From assembly GCF_027922045.1 (NCBI RefSeq), contig NZ_BSEX01000006.1, positions 478,120 to 542,119 on the forward strand: a stretch of 64,000 nucleotides of DNA, given 5' to 3'. Positions 54,913 to 63,685 of the stretch are shown in pieces; the stretch's first letter is position 1, and the number at the start of each line of letters is the position of its first letter. A program made the translations under genes and the position numbers. Under the pieces are notes generated by a model. That model had not been told where the DNA came from. It did no database searches and saw only the letters and a program-made list of their open reading frames with translations. This stretch comes from Microbacterium terregens. GTDB taxonomy: Bacteria; Pseudomonadota; Alphaproteobacteria; Sphingomonadales; Sphingomonadaceae.

Positions 54913-55827
54913 ATGGACCTCTACCTCCCCGTCGCGAACCTGTCGGTCAACGCGCTCGTGATCGTGCTGCTGGGCGGCGGCGTGGGGTTCCTGTCGGGCA
55001 TGTTCGGGGTCGGCGGCGGGTTCCTGACCACGCCGCTGCTGATCTTCTACGGCATCCCGCCCACGGTCGCCGCCGCCTCGGCCGCGAGCCAGGTGACGGG
55101 CGCCAGCGTGTCAGGCGTGTTCGCCCATTTCCGCCGCGGCGGCGTCGACGTGCGCATGGGCACGGTGCTGACGGTCGGCGGCGTGATGGGGTCGATCGCG
55201 GGCGCCGGCATCTTCCGGTTGCTCCAGGCGAGCGGCCAGATCGATACGGTGATCGCGCTCATCTATGTGCTGCTGCTGGGCTCGATCGGCGGGCTTATGC
55301 TGAAGGAGGCGGTGGGCAGCATCCGCGTGCTGCGCGGCGCAAAGCCCGCGCCGGCCGCGCGCCGCCGCCACCACCCCTTCGTGGCCGCGCTCCCCTTGCG
55401 CTGGCGCTTCTATGCGTCGGGCCTCTACATCTCGCCGCTCGCACCGCTGCTGCTGGGGTTCGGCGTCGGCATCCTGACGGTGCTGCTGGGGGTCGGCGGC
55501 GGCTTCGTGCTGGTGCCGGCCATGCTCTACCTGCTCGGCATGGGCACGCGCGTGGTGGTCGGCACCTCGCTGTTCCAGATCCTGTTCGTGACTGCCGCCG
55601 CGACGCTGGTCCATGCCATGACCACCAAGGCGGTCGACATCGTGCTCGCGGTGCTGCTGCTGATCGGCTCGGTCACGGGCGCGCAGATCGGGGCGAAGTT
55701 CGCACAGGTGGTGAAGCCCGAATATCTCCGTCTGATCCTGGCGCTGATGGTGCTGGCCGTCGCGTTCCGCATGGCGCTCGGGCTCGGCTGGCGGCCCGAC
55801 GAGATCTACACGATCGAGCTGTCGTGA
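54913..55827 (+). CDS. TauE/SafE-family sulfite exporter-like protein
   Basis: 304 residues with about eight hydrophobic helices. Two repeated glycine-rich motifs typical of the TSUP family are present: GGGVGFLSGMFGVGGGFLTTPLLIFYGIPPTVAAASAASQV and GFGVGILTVLLGVGGGFVLVPAMLYLLGMGTRVVVGTSLFQI. It exports a sulfur-containing or organic anion. It overlaps the TIGR02186 gene by 4 bp, a recurrent alphaproteobacterial pair. Confidence 0.92.
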   Translation: MDLYLPVANLSVNALVIVLLGGGVGFLSGMFGVGGGFLTTPLLIFYGIPPTVAAASAASQVTGASVSGVFAHFRRGGVDVRMGTVLTVGGVMGSIAGAGIFRLLQASGQIDTVIALIYVLLLGSIGGLMLKEAVGSIRVLRGAKPAPAARRRHHPFVAALPLRWRFYASGLYISPLAPLLLGFGVGILTVLLGVGGGFVLVPAMLYLLGMGTRVVVGTSLFQILFVTAAATLVHAMTTKAVDIVLAVLLLIGSVTGAQIGAKFAQVVKPEYLRLILALMVLAVAFRMALGLGWRPDEIYTIELS

Positions 55828-56591
55828 GGCGCGCGCTCGCCCTGCTGCTGCTGGCCCCGCTGCTGCTGGGCGCCACCGCGGCGAAGCCCGTGCTGGTGCC
55901 GGACGTCTCGCGCCGCAACATCCAGATCGCCTACAGCTTCACTGGCGCCGAGCTGCTGCTGTTCGGCGCGATCCTCTATCCGGGCGGCCGCGAGCCCGAC
56001 GCCGACCACCCCGCCGACGTCGTGGTGGTGGTGAAGGGCCCCGCCCAGTCGATCGTCATGCGGGAAAAGGAAAAGGTCGCCGGCATCTGGGTCAACGCCG
56101 CGCGCACCCGGTTCCGCTCGGCCCCCTCCTTCTACGCGATCGCCTCGTCCAAGCCGATCGGCCAGCTGGTCGACGACCGCACCCGCGCCATCTACGAACT
56201 CGGCCTCGACAGCCTCCAGCTTTCCCCCGCCTCGGGCGCCACGGCGGAGGAACAGGCGCGCTTCGCCGCCGGACTGGTCGACCTCCAGCGCCGCCAGGGC
56301 CTCTATTACGAGGCGCCGGGTGCGGTGGAGATCACCGACGGCGTCCTCTACCGCGCCGCCGTCGACATTCCCGCACGCGTGCCGGTCGGCCGCTTCACCG
56401 CCGAGACCTTTCTGATCCGCGACGGCCGCGTGCTGGCAGCCGCGGTGCGCGAGATCGACATCCGCAAGTCCGGCTTCGAGCGCTTCGTCGAGCAGGCCGC
56501 CGAGCACGATTCGCTCGCCTATGGCCTGGTCGCGGTCGCGCTGTCGGTGTTGTTCGGCTGGGCCGCCGGCTCGCTGTGGCGGCGCTTCTGA
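55824..56591 (+). CDS. TIGR02186 family membrane-anchored protein
   Basis: 255 residues with a GTG start overlapping the TauE stop. A signal peptide (about 1-20) precedes the domain beginning PVLVPDVSRRNIQIAYSFTGAELLLFGAILYPGG. A single C-terminal helix (about 233-251) anchors it to the membrane. The family is defined by pairing with the TauE exporter, so a periplasmic accessory role in transport is inferred. Function unproven. Confidence 0.9.
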   Translation: MRRALALLLLAPLLLGATAAKPVLVPDVSRRNIQIAYSFTGAELLLFGAILYPGGREPDADHPADVVVVVKGPAQSIVMREKEKVAGIWVNAARTRFRSAPSFYAIASSKPIGQLVDDRTRAIYELGLDSLQLSPASGATAEEQARFAAGLVDLQRRQGLYYEAPGAVEITDGVLYRAAVDIPARVPVGRFTAETFLIRDGRVLAAAVREIDIRKSGFERFVEQAAEHDSLAYGLVAVALSVLFGWAAGSLWRRF

Positions 56592-56670
56592 CGGCGCGCT
56601 GCGCCCTCAAGGGAACGCATTCTTTACCATCGCCCGCGCATCGCTCGACGCAAAGACCGAGGAGTTGCAG

Positions 56671-58320
56671 GTGACAGAAGCGACGGGCGCGCGATCCTTC
56701 CATGATGCCGGCGCACGGGCGGCGCCGCTGCGCGCGATCGGCGCGGTGACGGAGATCGCCGGATCGGCCAGCCAGATCCTGCTCAACCTGGAAACGGTGA
56801 ACACCCTCACCAACGATCCCGACCCCGCCATCGCCGCCGCGGGCCAGATCGGCAGCCAGGTGAAGATCCGCGCCGGCGGCAACTGGCTGATCGCCAACGT
56901 CCGCGCGATCCGCGCCGCACCCGAAGAGGAGCGCCAGGCGCTCGCCACCATCGACTTCCTGGGCGAAGCGGACGAGGACCGCGCCACCGGCGGCCTCCAC
57001 GGCTTTCGCCGCGGCGTCACCCGCTATCCGATGCCGGGCACGCCCGTCTATCCGCTCGCGACCGCCGACCTCCACCAGATGTACGCCGCCGACGAGCGCG
57101 CGCACATCGAGATCGGCACCGTCTATCCCACCGACAACATCCGCGCCGCGCTCCAGGTCGACGCCATGCTCGGCAAGCATTTCGCGCTGCTGGGCTCCAC
57201 CGGCACCGGCAAGTCGACGGCCGCCGCGCTCATCCTCCACCGCATCTGCGATCTCAGCCCGGAAGGGCACATCGTGATGATCGACCCCCACGGCGAATAT
57301 GCCGCCGCGTTCGAGGGGATCGGCGCGCTCTACGACGTGTCCAACCTGCAGATGCCCTATTGGCTGATGAACTTCGAGGAGCATTGCGAGGTGCTGCTCA
57401 CCACCTCCGGCTCCGAGCGGCAGGTGGACGCCGACATTCTCGCCAAGTGCCTGCTCGCCGCCCGCTCCAAGAACCGGCTGGCGCAGGAGATCGGCAAGCT
57501 CACCGTCGACGCGCCGATCCCGTACCTCTTGTCGGACCTCACCAACATCCTCGCCCAGGAAATGGGCAAGATGGACCGCGCAGGCGACACCGCGCCCTAT
57601 CTGCGGCTCAAGGGCAAGATCGACGAGATCAAGGCCGATCCCCGCTACGCCTTCATGTTCTCCGGCATGCTGGTGGCGGACACGATGGCGTCGTTCCTGT
57701 CGCGCGTCTTCCGCCTGCCCTCGGGCGGCAAGCCGATCTCGATCATCGACGTGTCGGGCGTGCCGAGCGAGATCACTTCCGTCGTCGTCGCGGTGCTCAG
57801 CCGCATGGTGTTCGACTTCGCCATCTGGTCGCGCAACGAGCCGCAGCGCCCGATTCTCCTCGTCTGCGAGGAAGCGCACCGCTACGTCCCCAACGAGCGC
57901 AACGCCGACGCCTCTTCGGTCGGCCGCATCCTCAGCCGCATCGCCAAGGAAGGCCGCAAATACGGCGTCTCGCTCGGCCTCATCACCCAGCGCCCGTCGG
58001 ACCTTGCCGAGGGCGTGCTGTCGCAATGCGGCACCATCCTCTCGATGCGCCTCAACAACGATCGCGACCAGGCGTTCGTGCGCGCCGCCATGCCGGAGGG
58101 CGCGCGCGGCTTCCTCGACACCATCCCGGCGCTGCGCAACCGCGAGTGCATCATCTCAGGCGAAGGCGTCACCACGCCCGTGCGCGTCCGCTTCGACTCG
58201 CTCGACGAGGCCCAGCGTCCCGCCTCGGGCGACCCGCTCTTCTCGCAGCTCTGGCGCGAGACCGGCGGCGAGGAAGCGATCCTCGAACGCACCATCCGCC
58301 GCTGGCGCGCGGGGCGGTAA
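56671..58320 (+). CDS. HerA-like FtsK/HerA ATPase
   Basis: 549 residues from a GTG with GAGGAG upstream. An N-terminal HAS-barrel-like beta domain (about 20-130: IGAVTEIAGSASQILLNLE, GSQVKIRAGGNWLIANVRAIR) is followed by a P-loop ATPase: Walker A GSTGTGKST (175-183), and Walker B LVCEEAH (about 396-402) with the catalytic Glu400. VPSEITSVVVAVLSRMVFDFAI and GLITQRPSDLAEGVLSQCGT are typical HerA/DUF87 segments. HerA hexamers translocate DNA, often with the nuclease NurA; no NurA is visible here. Confidence 0.92.
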   Translation: MTEATGARSFHDAGARAAPLRAIGAVTEIAGSASQILLNLETVNTLTNDPDPAIAAAGQIGSQVKIRAGGNWLIANVRAIRAAPEEERQALATIDFLGEADEDRATGGLHGFRRGVTRYPMPGTPVYPLATADLHQMYAADERAHIEIGTVYPTDNIRAALQVDAMLGKHFALLGSTGTGKSTAAALILHRICDLSPEGHIVMIDPHGEYAAAFEGIGALYDVSNLQMPYWLMNFEEHCEVLLTTSGSERQVDADILAKCLLAARSKNRLAQEIGKLTVDAPIPYLLSDLTNILAQEMGKMDRAGDTAPYLRLKGKIDEIKADPRYAFMFSGMLVADTMASFLSRVFRLPSGGKPISIIDVSGVPSEITSVVVAVLSRMVFDFAIWSRNEPQRPILLVCEEAHRYVPNERNADASSVGRILSRIAKEGRKYGVSLGLITQRPSDLAEGVLSQCGTILSMRLNNDRDQAFVRAAMPEGARGFLDTIPALRNRECIISGEGVTTPVRVRFDSLDEAQRPASGDPLFSQLWRETGGEEAILERTIRRWRAGR

Positions 58321-58338
58321 AGCGCAACCCACCCCAGC

Positions 58339-58438
58339 CGTGCCCCGGCGAAGGCCGGGGCCCAGTTGGGATGGCCGCAGTTGGTGCGCACGACCTCAGG
58401 GACCACCGCACCTGGGCCCCGGCCTCCGCCGGGGTACG
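58339..58438. repeat. REP pair, family A
   Basis: Inverted CCCCGGC...GCCGGGG hairpins about 100 bp apart, placed directly after the HerA-like gene. Confidence 0.85.
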
Positions 58439-58473
58439 AAAAGGAGATTGCCGCAGCGCGCCCAAAACACTGC

Positions 58474-58554
58474 CGTGCTCCTGCGAAGGCAGGAGCCCAG
58501 GGTACCAAGCGTTGGCGTGTTTGGCTCTGGGCTCCTGCCTGCGCAGGAGCACGG
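58474..58554. repeat. REP pair, family B
   Basis: CTCCTGC/GCAGGAG on both sides, with the core CCAAGCGTTGGCGTGTTTGG. This pair is slightly shorter than most. Confidence 0.85.
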
Positions 58555-58573
58555 CGTCACGCCGGTACGGCCC

Positions 58574-60100
58574 TCAGTCCTTCGCAGCCCCCGTCGGCAC
58601 CGCCATCAGCCGCGCATAGGTCGCCTTGAACCGCCGCAGGTCCTCGCCGCTCAACTGCTGCACGCTCGCCAGCGACACGGAGCGCGGGTTCACCGCCGCG
58701 CCGTTCTTCCACAGCTCATAGTGCAGGTGCGGCCCCGTCGAGATGCCGGTCGACCCGACATAGCCGATCACCGAGCCCTGCCGCACGCGCTGGCCGGCAC
58801 GCACTGCGATCCGGCTCATGTGGCCATAACCGGTGGCAAGCCCGCCGCTGTGATTGAGCTTCACGAAATTGCCATAGCCGCCGGCCCGCCCCGCGCGCGC
58901 CACCACGCCGTCCGCCGCCGCCCGGATCGGGGTGCCGGTCGGTGCTGCGATGTCGAGCCCCTTGTGCAGCCGGCGGAAGCGCAGCAGCGGGTGCACGCGC
59001 CAGCCGAAGTTTGAGGTGAGCCGCCCGTTGATCGGCATGGTCATGCCGCCGCGCCGCTGGCCGATCCCCTTGGGGTCGTACCACTGGACCTTGCTGCCCT
59101 CTTCCCAGCGCAGCAGCCGCACCGAACGCTGCCCCTGGTCCAGCCCGGCGTAGAGCAGCTTGCCCAGCTGGACCTCGCCCGTCTCCGCCCGCTGGCGCTC
59201 GATGATGATGTCGAACCGGTCATTGCCGCCCACCCGGCCCATCGGCACGCGGGTGGAAAGCGACTTGATATAGGCCTCGACCGCCTTGGCCGGCGCACCG
59301 GCGGCACGGGCGGCGTGGTAGAGGCTGCTCCCCACCCGGCCCTGGACGCGCAGCGGCGTATGGTCGATCGCGATCGGGATGGGCTTCAGCGCAAGCCCGC
59401 CCTCGGCCCGTGCCAGCTCCAGCGCCAGGTCGAAGCGCGCGCGGAAGGCCAGTTTCTCCAGCGGCCGCGGCTGCGCCTTGGTCTCGCGCCTGCCGAGCGT
59501 GATGTCGAGGCGCGTGCCCGGGTTGAGCTCGCCCGGGCTCACCCGGCTGCCGATCAGCGCCACCGCGCGCGCGGCATCCTCGGCCCCGACACCCGATCGC
59601 TTGAGCACGCCCGCCAGCCCGCCGCCGTTCCCCAGCGTCGCGGTCAGCTCCAGGATCGGCCGCTCCGGCGTATCGGCGAGCGGCCGAACGCCCGCGGTCG
59701 CCGCCATCCGCATGCCGCTGGTGGCGCCCAGCGCCCGCGCGCCGAACGCCTGCGCACGCGCTTCTTCCCAGTCGCGGCCGTCGAGTGCTGCGGGAACCGC
59801 CGCCCGGATCGGCCGCCCGATCCCCGGCGACAGCATCCAGCCGACCGCCAGCAGCGCAGCACAGGTGGCGGCGCCCCGCCACCATTCGCGCGAGCCGATC
59901 TGGGACCCCAGGTCCGGCGCCAGTTCGAAGTGGGGAAAGCGCAGCTGCAGCCGGTCGCCCAGCGTCGCGGCGCGCGCCGGCGCCTCCATGCGACCGAACG
60001 AGCGCGCGCTGGCGCCGCCGGCGAATTGCAGTTCGTGATCGCTGCGCAAGAACAAGAAAGGCGCGCCCCTTGTGTCGACCGCCCGACCCGGTCGAGCCAT
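58574..60100 (-). CDS. M23 peptidoglycan endopeptidase, active-site complete
   Basis: 508 residues from MARPGRAVDTRG, with AGGGGA before ATG. One transmembrane helix (about 73-92) anchors it. A large middle region with LysM/OapA-like features (SSLYHAARAAGAPAKAVEAYIKSLS) precedes the LytM domain. The zinc site is complete: His379 and Asp383 in HKGLDIA, GHMSR, and GPHLHYEL. The domain is close to the MepM/NlpD-like endopeptidases that cleave peptide cross-links. Contrast it with the degenerate LytM protein near 33-34 kb. Confidence 0.92.
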   Translation of the reverse strand: MARPGRAVDTRGAPFLFLRSDHELQFAGGASARSFGRMEAPARAATLGDRLQLRFPHFELAPDLGSQIGSREWWRGAATCAALLAVGWMLSPGIGRPIRAAVPAALDGRDWEEARAQAFGARALGATSGMRMAATAGVRPLADTPERPILELTATLGNGGGLAGVLKRSGVGAEDAARAVALIGSRVSPGELNPGTRLDITLGRRETKAQPRPLEKLAFRARFDLALELARAEGGLALKPIPIAIDHTPLRVQGRVGSSLYHAARAAGAPAKAVEAYIKSLSTRVPMGRVGGNDRFDIIIERQRAETGEVQLGKLLYAGLDQGQRSVRLLRWEEGSKVQWYDPKGIGQRRGGMTMPINGRLTSNFGWRVHPLLRFRRLHKGLDIAAPTGTPIRAAADGVVARAGRAGGYGNFVKLNHSGGLATGYGHMSRIAVRAGQRVRQGSVIGYVGSTGISTGPHLHYELWKNGAAVNPRSVSLASVQQLSGEDLRRFKATYARLMAVPTGAAKD

Positions 60101-60232
60101 TCCCCTGTGCAACCAGACCCTTAAAGTCAAACTAACGGCCGTCCGGCGCGCCCCGCTCCGCGGCCAGCCGTGGCGCGCAAACGGCCAGCAGCAGAAGAAC
60201 CCGCGATCCGCAGGGAACCACTCGCTCACCTC

Positions 60233-60263
60233 GGCACCCCGGCGAAGGCCGGGGCCCAGTCGG
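60233..60263. repeat. Single REP, family A
   Basis: CACCCCGGC...GCCGGGG followed by CCCAGTCGG. Confidence 0.75.
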
Positions 60264-60377
60264 GAAGGCGGCGGTGAGACGCACGCCGCTCACCGGCTGA
60301 CCTCAGGAAAGCTGGGGATGCCCGCGCCACCCTTGGCGAACTCCCGCGCAGGCAAGCCCCCTTGCCAAATCCCCGAC

Positions 60378-60467
60378 CGTGCTTCTGCGAAGGCAGGAGC
60401 CCAGGGTCCCAAGCACCGCAAGTCGTTGGTCTGCCTGGCCCTGGATTCCTGCCTGCGCAGGAATACG
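60378..60467. repeat. REP pair, family B
   Basis: The left hairpin reads CTTCTGC...GCAGGAG (a G-T mispair) and the right pairs TTCCTGCC with GCAGGAA. Confidence 0.85.
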
Positions 60468-60640
60468 AGTGTGGCCAATGGACGGTGGCCCCTCTTTCGC
60501 AGCGTCACGCGAAGGCGAAAGGTCGGGAGCCGCCCCCCCTTACCCCGAAAAAGCTCGCGGACATCGCAAACCAACCAGGCTGTCCTACCGCCCGCCCACC
60601 TGCCACAACCCGCACCCGGCGCACGCGAAAGGACGGAACG

Positions 60641-60829
60641 ATGGTCACCCCTGCCCCCGACCCCCTCCCGCTCACGCCTTCCAAAAGATCGCACCAGCTG
60701 CGTTCTTGGACTAACTTTCGGCTAACCTTCCGCACCCGCGAACGCGCCATGCTGCGCAGCAGAAGCCGCCAAGTCCTTCTGCGCCCTTGCACTTCGCGGC
60801 GCCACGTCCGATGTTTCCCCGTGATATGA
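60641..60829 (+). CDS. Possible 62-codon leader ORF coupled to the helicase gene
   Basis: The start has AAAGGACGG at a good distance and the stop overlaps the helicase start as ATGA. The helicase ATG itself lacks an obvious ribosome site, so coupled translation is plausible. The product is Arg- and Ser-rich (FRLTFRTRERAM, RSRSRQVLLRP) and resembles no family, so it may be chance or a regulatory leader peptide. Confidence 0.25.
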   Translation: MVTPAPDPLPLTPSKRSHQLRSWTNFRLTFRTRERAMLRSRSRQVLLRPCTSRRHVRCFPVI

Positions 60830-63333
60830 GCCAGTTCGCGCGTAGCCCGCTCACCGCCGTGCTGGGCCCCACCAACACCGGCAAGACCCATCTCGCGATC
60901 GAGCGGATGTGCGGCCATGCCTCGGGCATGATCGGCTTCCCGCTGCGCCTGCTCGCGCGCGAGGTCTATGACCGGGTGGTGGCGATCAAGGGCGCGCACC
61001 AGGTGGCGCTCATCACCGGCGAAGAGCGCATCGTGCCCCCCGGCGCGCGCTGGTTCCTGTGCACCGCCGAAAGCATGCCGCTCGACCGCGAGGTTGCCTT
61101 CGTGGCGCTCGACGAGGCGCAGCTGGGCGCCGATCCGGAGCGCGGCCATGTCTTCACCGACCGGCTGCTGCGCGCGCGCGGGCGCGAGGAGACGATGATC
61201 CTGGGCTCGGAGGCACTGCGCCCAATGGTGCGCGCGCTGGTCCCCGATGCGGAGATCATCAACCGCCCGCGCTTCTCCACCCTCTCCTATGCCGGCGCGC
61301 GCAAACTCTCCCGCCTGCCCCGACGCTGCGCGATCGTCGCCTTCTCGGCCGAGGAGGTCTACGCCGTTGCCGAGACGATCCGCCGCATGCGCGGCGGCGC
61401 CGCGGTGGTGATGGGTGCGCTGTCCCCCCGCACCCGCAACGCCCAGGTGCAGATGTTCCAGTCGGGCGAGGTCGACTATCTCGTCGCGACCGACGCGATC
61501 GGCATGGGCCTGAACATGGACGTGGCCCACGTCGCCTTCGCCTCGCTGCGCAAGTTCGACGGCCGCCGCCAGCGTCGCCTCACCATCTCGGAAATGGCGC
61601 AGATCGCCGGGCGCGCCGGGCGCCACCAGCGCGACGGCACCTTTGGCGGACTGGTCGAGGAAGGGCCGAGCGCCTTTACGCCGGAGGAAGTGCTGGCAAT
61701 CGAGGGGCACGTCATCCCCCCGCTCGAACAGCTCTACTGGCGCGAGGGCAGCCCCAGCTACGCCAGCATCGACGCGCTGATCGAAAGCCTGGAGAGCAAG
61801 CCCAGCCACCCCGCGCTGCGCGCCGCGCCCCAGGCGATCGACCTGGCCGTGCTCAAGCGACTCGCGGAGGAGGATTGGGTGCGCGCCCGCACGCGCAGCC
61901 CGGCGATGGTCGCGCGGCTGTGGGCCGCCTGCGGACTGCCCGATTTCCGCAAGCTCGGCGCCGATCCGCACGCCCGCTTCGTCGGCCGCATCTTCCAGCA
62001 TCTGAGTGAGGGCAAGGGCCACCTGCCCCACCAATGGTTCGCCGACGAGATCGCCCGGCTCGACAATGTCGGCGGCGATGTCGAGACGATCGCCGGGCGC
62101 ATTTCGGCCGCGCGCAGCTGGGCCTATATCGCCCATCGCGCCGACTGGCTGGCCGAGCCGGCGCATTGGGCCGACCGCACGCGTGCCATCGAGGAGCGGC
62201 TGTCGGACGCGCTCCACGACCGCCTGCGCCAGCGCTTCGTCGACCAGCGCACCACCGTGCTGCTCCGCCGCATCGGTGCGGACGCCAGCAACCTGCCGGT
62301 CGAGGTCAGCGAGGACGGCGAGGTCAGCGTCGACGCGCATGTGCTCGGGCGGCTGGAGGGCTTCCGCTTCCATGTCGCGCCCGACGCGCGCGTCGCCGAC
62401 AAGCGGCTGCTGATCTCGGCTGCCGAAAAGGGTCTGGCGGGCGAGCTGCGGCGCCGGGGTGCCGCGCTCGCCGGTGCGGCGGACGAGGCTTTCGTGCTCG
62501 ATGCGGAGCCCGGCGAGCGGCCCGCGATCCGCTGGAACGGCCTCGCTGTCGCAACGCTCGTCAACGGCCCGACGCTGGACCGTCCGGCAGTCAAGCTCGA
62601 CCGCAGCCTCGACTGCCTCGACCGTGCCGCCCAGATGGCCGTGCGCGAGCGGATCGTCGGCTGGGTGGAGGGCGAGATTGCCCGCCGCGCGCCGGTCCTC
62701 GCCCGCCTCGCCGCACTGTCGCGCGACCCCGACGCCAGCGCCCCCCTCCGCGCGGTCGCCGCGGCGCTCACCGAAGTGGGCGGGATCAGCCCGCGCGAGA
62801 GCGCCGACCCGGCGCTCGACGCCCTCGCGCCCGAGGATCGCCGCCGCCTGCGCCAGGCCGGCGTGACGGTCGGCACGCTCGACCTGTTCGACGCGCGCCT
62901 GTTCCGCCCTGCAGCTGCCCGCTGGCGCGCAGCGCTGCTGGCGGCGCGCGACGGCCGCCCGGTCGAGCCGCTGCCCCCTGCCGGCGCCACGGTGCTGCCC
63001 GGCGATACCCGCGCCTGGGGCTTCCGGCGGCTGGGCGGTCAGGCCGTGCGCGTCGACCTGGTCGAGCGCATCGCCCGCGCGGCGCACGACGCGCGCGAGG
63101 GGCACAAGCCGTTCGCCCCGGACCCTGCGCTTGCGACGTCGATCGGGCTCCAGGCCGAGACGATCGCCAAGCTGATGGCGCGCCTGGGCTTCCGCAGCGC
63201 CAAGCCCGAGGGCGAGCAGCCGCGCTGGGCCTGGCGCGGACGCCCGCGCGCGCCGGCGCCCCGCACGCCGGTGGCGCCGCGCCCCGGCAACGCCTTTGCG
63301 GCGCTGGCCGGCCTGGACCTTTCGCGTGGCTGA
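60826..63333 (+). CDS. SUV3-like superfamily 2 RNA helicase
   Basis: 835 residues from MSQFARSPLTAVLG. An ATG five codons upstream is an alternative. Motifs: Walker A GPTNTGKT (14-21), DEAQ (96-99), TDAIGMGLNMDV, and QIAGRAGRH (259-267). The N-terminal ~320 residues match the SUV3/mitochondrial degradosome helicase group. The rest is a long alphaproteobacterial C-terminal region with no clear named domain and a basic Pro/Arg-rich tail. It probably unwinds structured RNA for decay or ribosome maturation. It overlaps the S4 gene. Confidence 0.92.
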   Translation: MSQFARSPLTAVLGPTNTGKTHLAIERMCGHASGMIGFPLRLLAREVYDRVVAIKGAHQVALITGEERIVPPGARWFLCTAESMPLDREVAFVALDEAQLGADPERGHVFTDRLLRARGREETMILGSEALRPMVRALVPDAEIINRPRFSTLSYAGARKLSRLPRRCAIVAFSAEEVYAVAETIRRMRGGAAVVMGALSPRTRNAQVQMFQSGEVDYLVATDAIGMGLNMDVAHVAFASLRKFDGRRQRRLTISEMAQIAGRAGRHQRDGTFGGLVEEGPSAFTPEEVLAIEGHVIPPLEQLYWREGSPSYASIDALIESLESKPSHPALRAAPQAIDLAVLKRLAEEDWVRARTRSPAMVARLWAACGLPDFRKLGADPHARFVGRIFQHLSEGKGHLPHQWFADEIARLDNVGGDVETIAGRISAARSWAYIAHRADWLAEPAHWADRTRAIEERLSDALHDRLRQRFVDQRTTVLLRRIGADASNLPVEVSEDGEVSVDAHVLGRLEGFRFHVAPDARVADKRLLISAAEKGLAGELRRRGAALAGAADEAFVLDAEPGERPAIRWNGLAVATLVNGPTLDRPAVKLDRSLDCLDRAAQMAVRERIVGWVEGEIARRAPVLARLAALSRDPDASAPLRAVAAALTEVGGISPRESADPALDALAPEDRRRLRQAGVTVGTLDLFDARLFRPAAARWRAALLAARDGRPVEPLPPAGATVLPGDTRAWGFRRLGGQAVRVDLVERIARAAHDAREGHKPFAPDPALATSIGLQAETIAKLMARLGFRSAKPEGEQPRWAWRGRPRAPAPRTPVAPRPGNAFAALAGLDLSRG

Positions 63334-63649
63334 TCCGACCCCCCATGGCGCCGAGTCGATGCGGCTCGACCGCTTCCTCTGGTTCGCGCGGCTGGTGAAG
63401 ACCCGCAGCGCCGGCCAGAGCCTTGCCGAGGGCGGGCTGCTGCGCATCGACGGCCGCCGCATCGACCGCGCGCATTGCCCTGTGCGGCCAGGTGTCGTGG
63501 TCGCTTTCCCCCGCAACGGACAGGTGCTGGTGCTGCGCGTGCTCGCGCTTCCCAGGCGCCGCGGACCGCCCGCCGAGGCGCTCGCGACCTACGAGTTGCT
63601 GGAACCCGCCCGGACCGAGCCCGTTGACGGGGCGGGACAGCCCGCATAA
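63326..63649 (+). CDS. S4 RNA-binding domain protein (Hsp15-like)
   Basis: 107 residues from a GTG that overlaps the helicase stop by 8 bp; ATG at 63359 (MRLDRFLWFARL) is an alternative start. The S4 motif is clear: MRLDRFLWFARLVKTRSAGQSLAEGGLLRIDGRRIDRAH. The Hsp15/HslR group binds 50S subunits carrying stalled tRNA. The C-terminal part is poorly conserved. It is probably an operon with the helicase and fdxA. Confidence 0.88.
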   Translation: MADPTPHGAESMRLDRFLWFARLVKTRSAGQSLAEGGLLRIDGRRIDRAHCPVRPGVVVAFPRNGQVLVLRVLALPRRRGPPAEALATYELLEPARTEPVDGAGQPA

Positions 63650-63685
63650 CGCGTCCCCGTTCGAACCCCTGGAGCCTTTTCCCCA

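Larger units (their letters stand above)
60101..60825. other. Intergenic region before the SUV3-like helicase
   Basis: A 725 bp gap between diverging genes. It holds one single family A REP, one family B REP pair and a possible 62-residue leader ORF. The rest is high-GC sequence with no recognisable RNA gene. Promoters for the flanking genes are presumed here but no convincing -35/-10 pair stands out. Confidence 0.65.

Noticed and set aside
60711..60727. CTAAC-N6-CTAACC, resembling a CtrA cell-cycle site
   Set aside because: Each half differs from the TTAAC consensus, and a single approximate match upstream of one gene is expected by chance.
60505..63516. A 1003-codon minus-strand open frame
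   Set aside because: It is the antisense shadow of the SUV3-like helicase, with Arg/Ala-rich composition and no motif.
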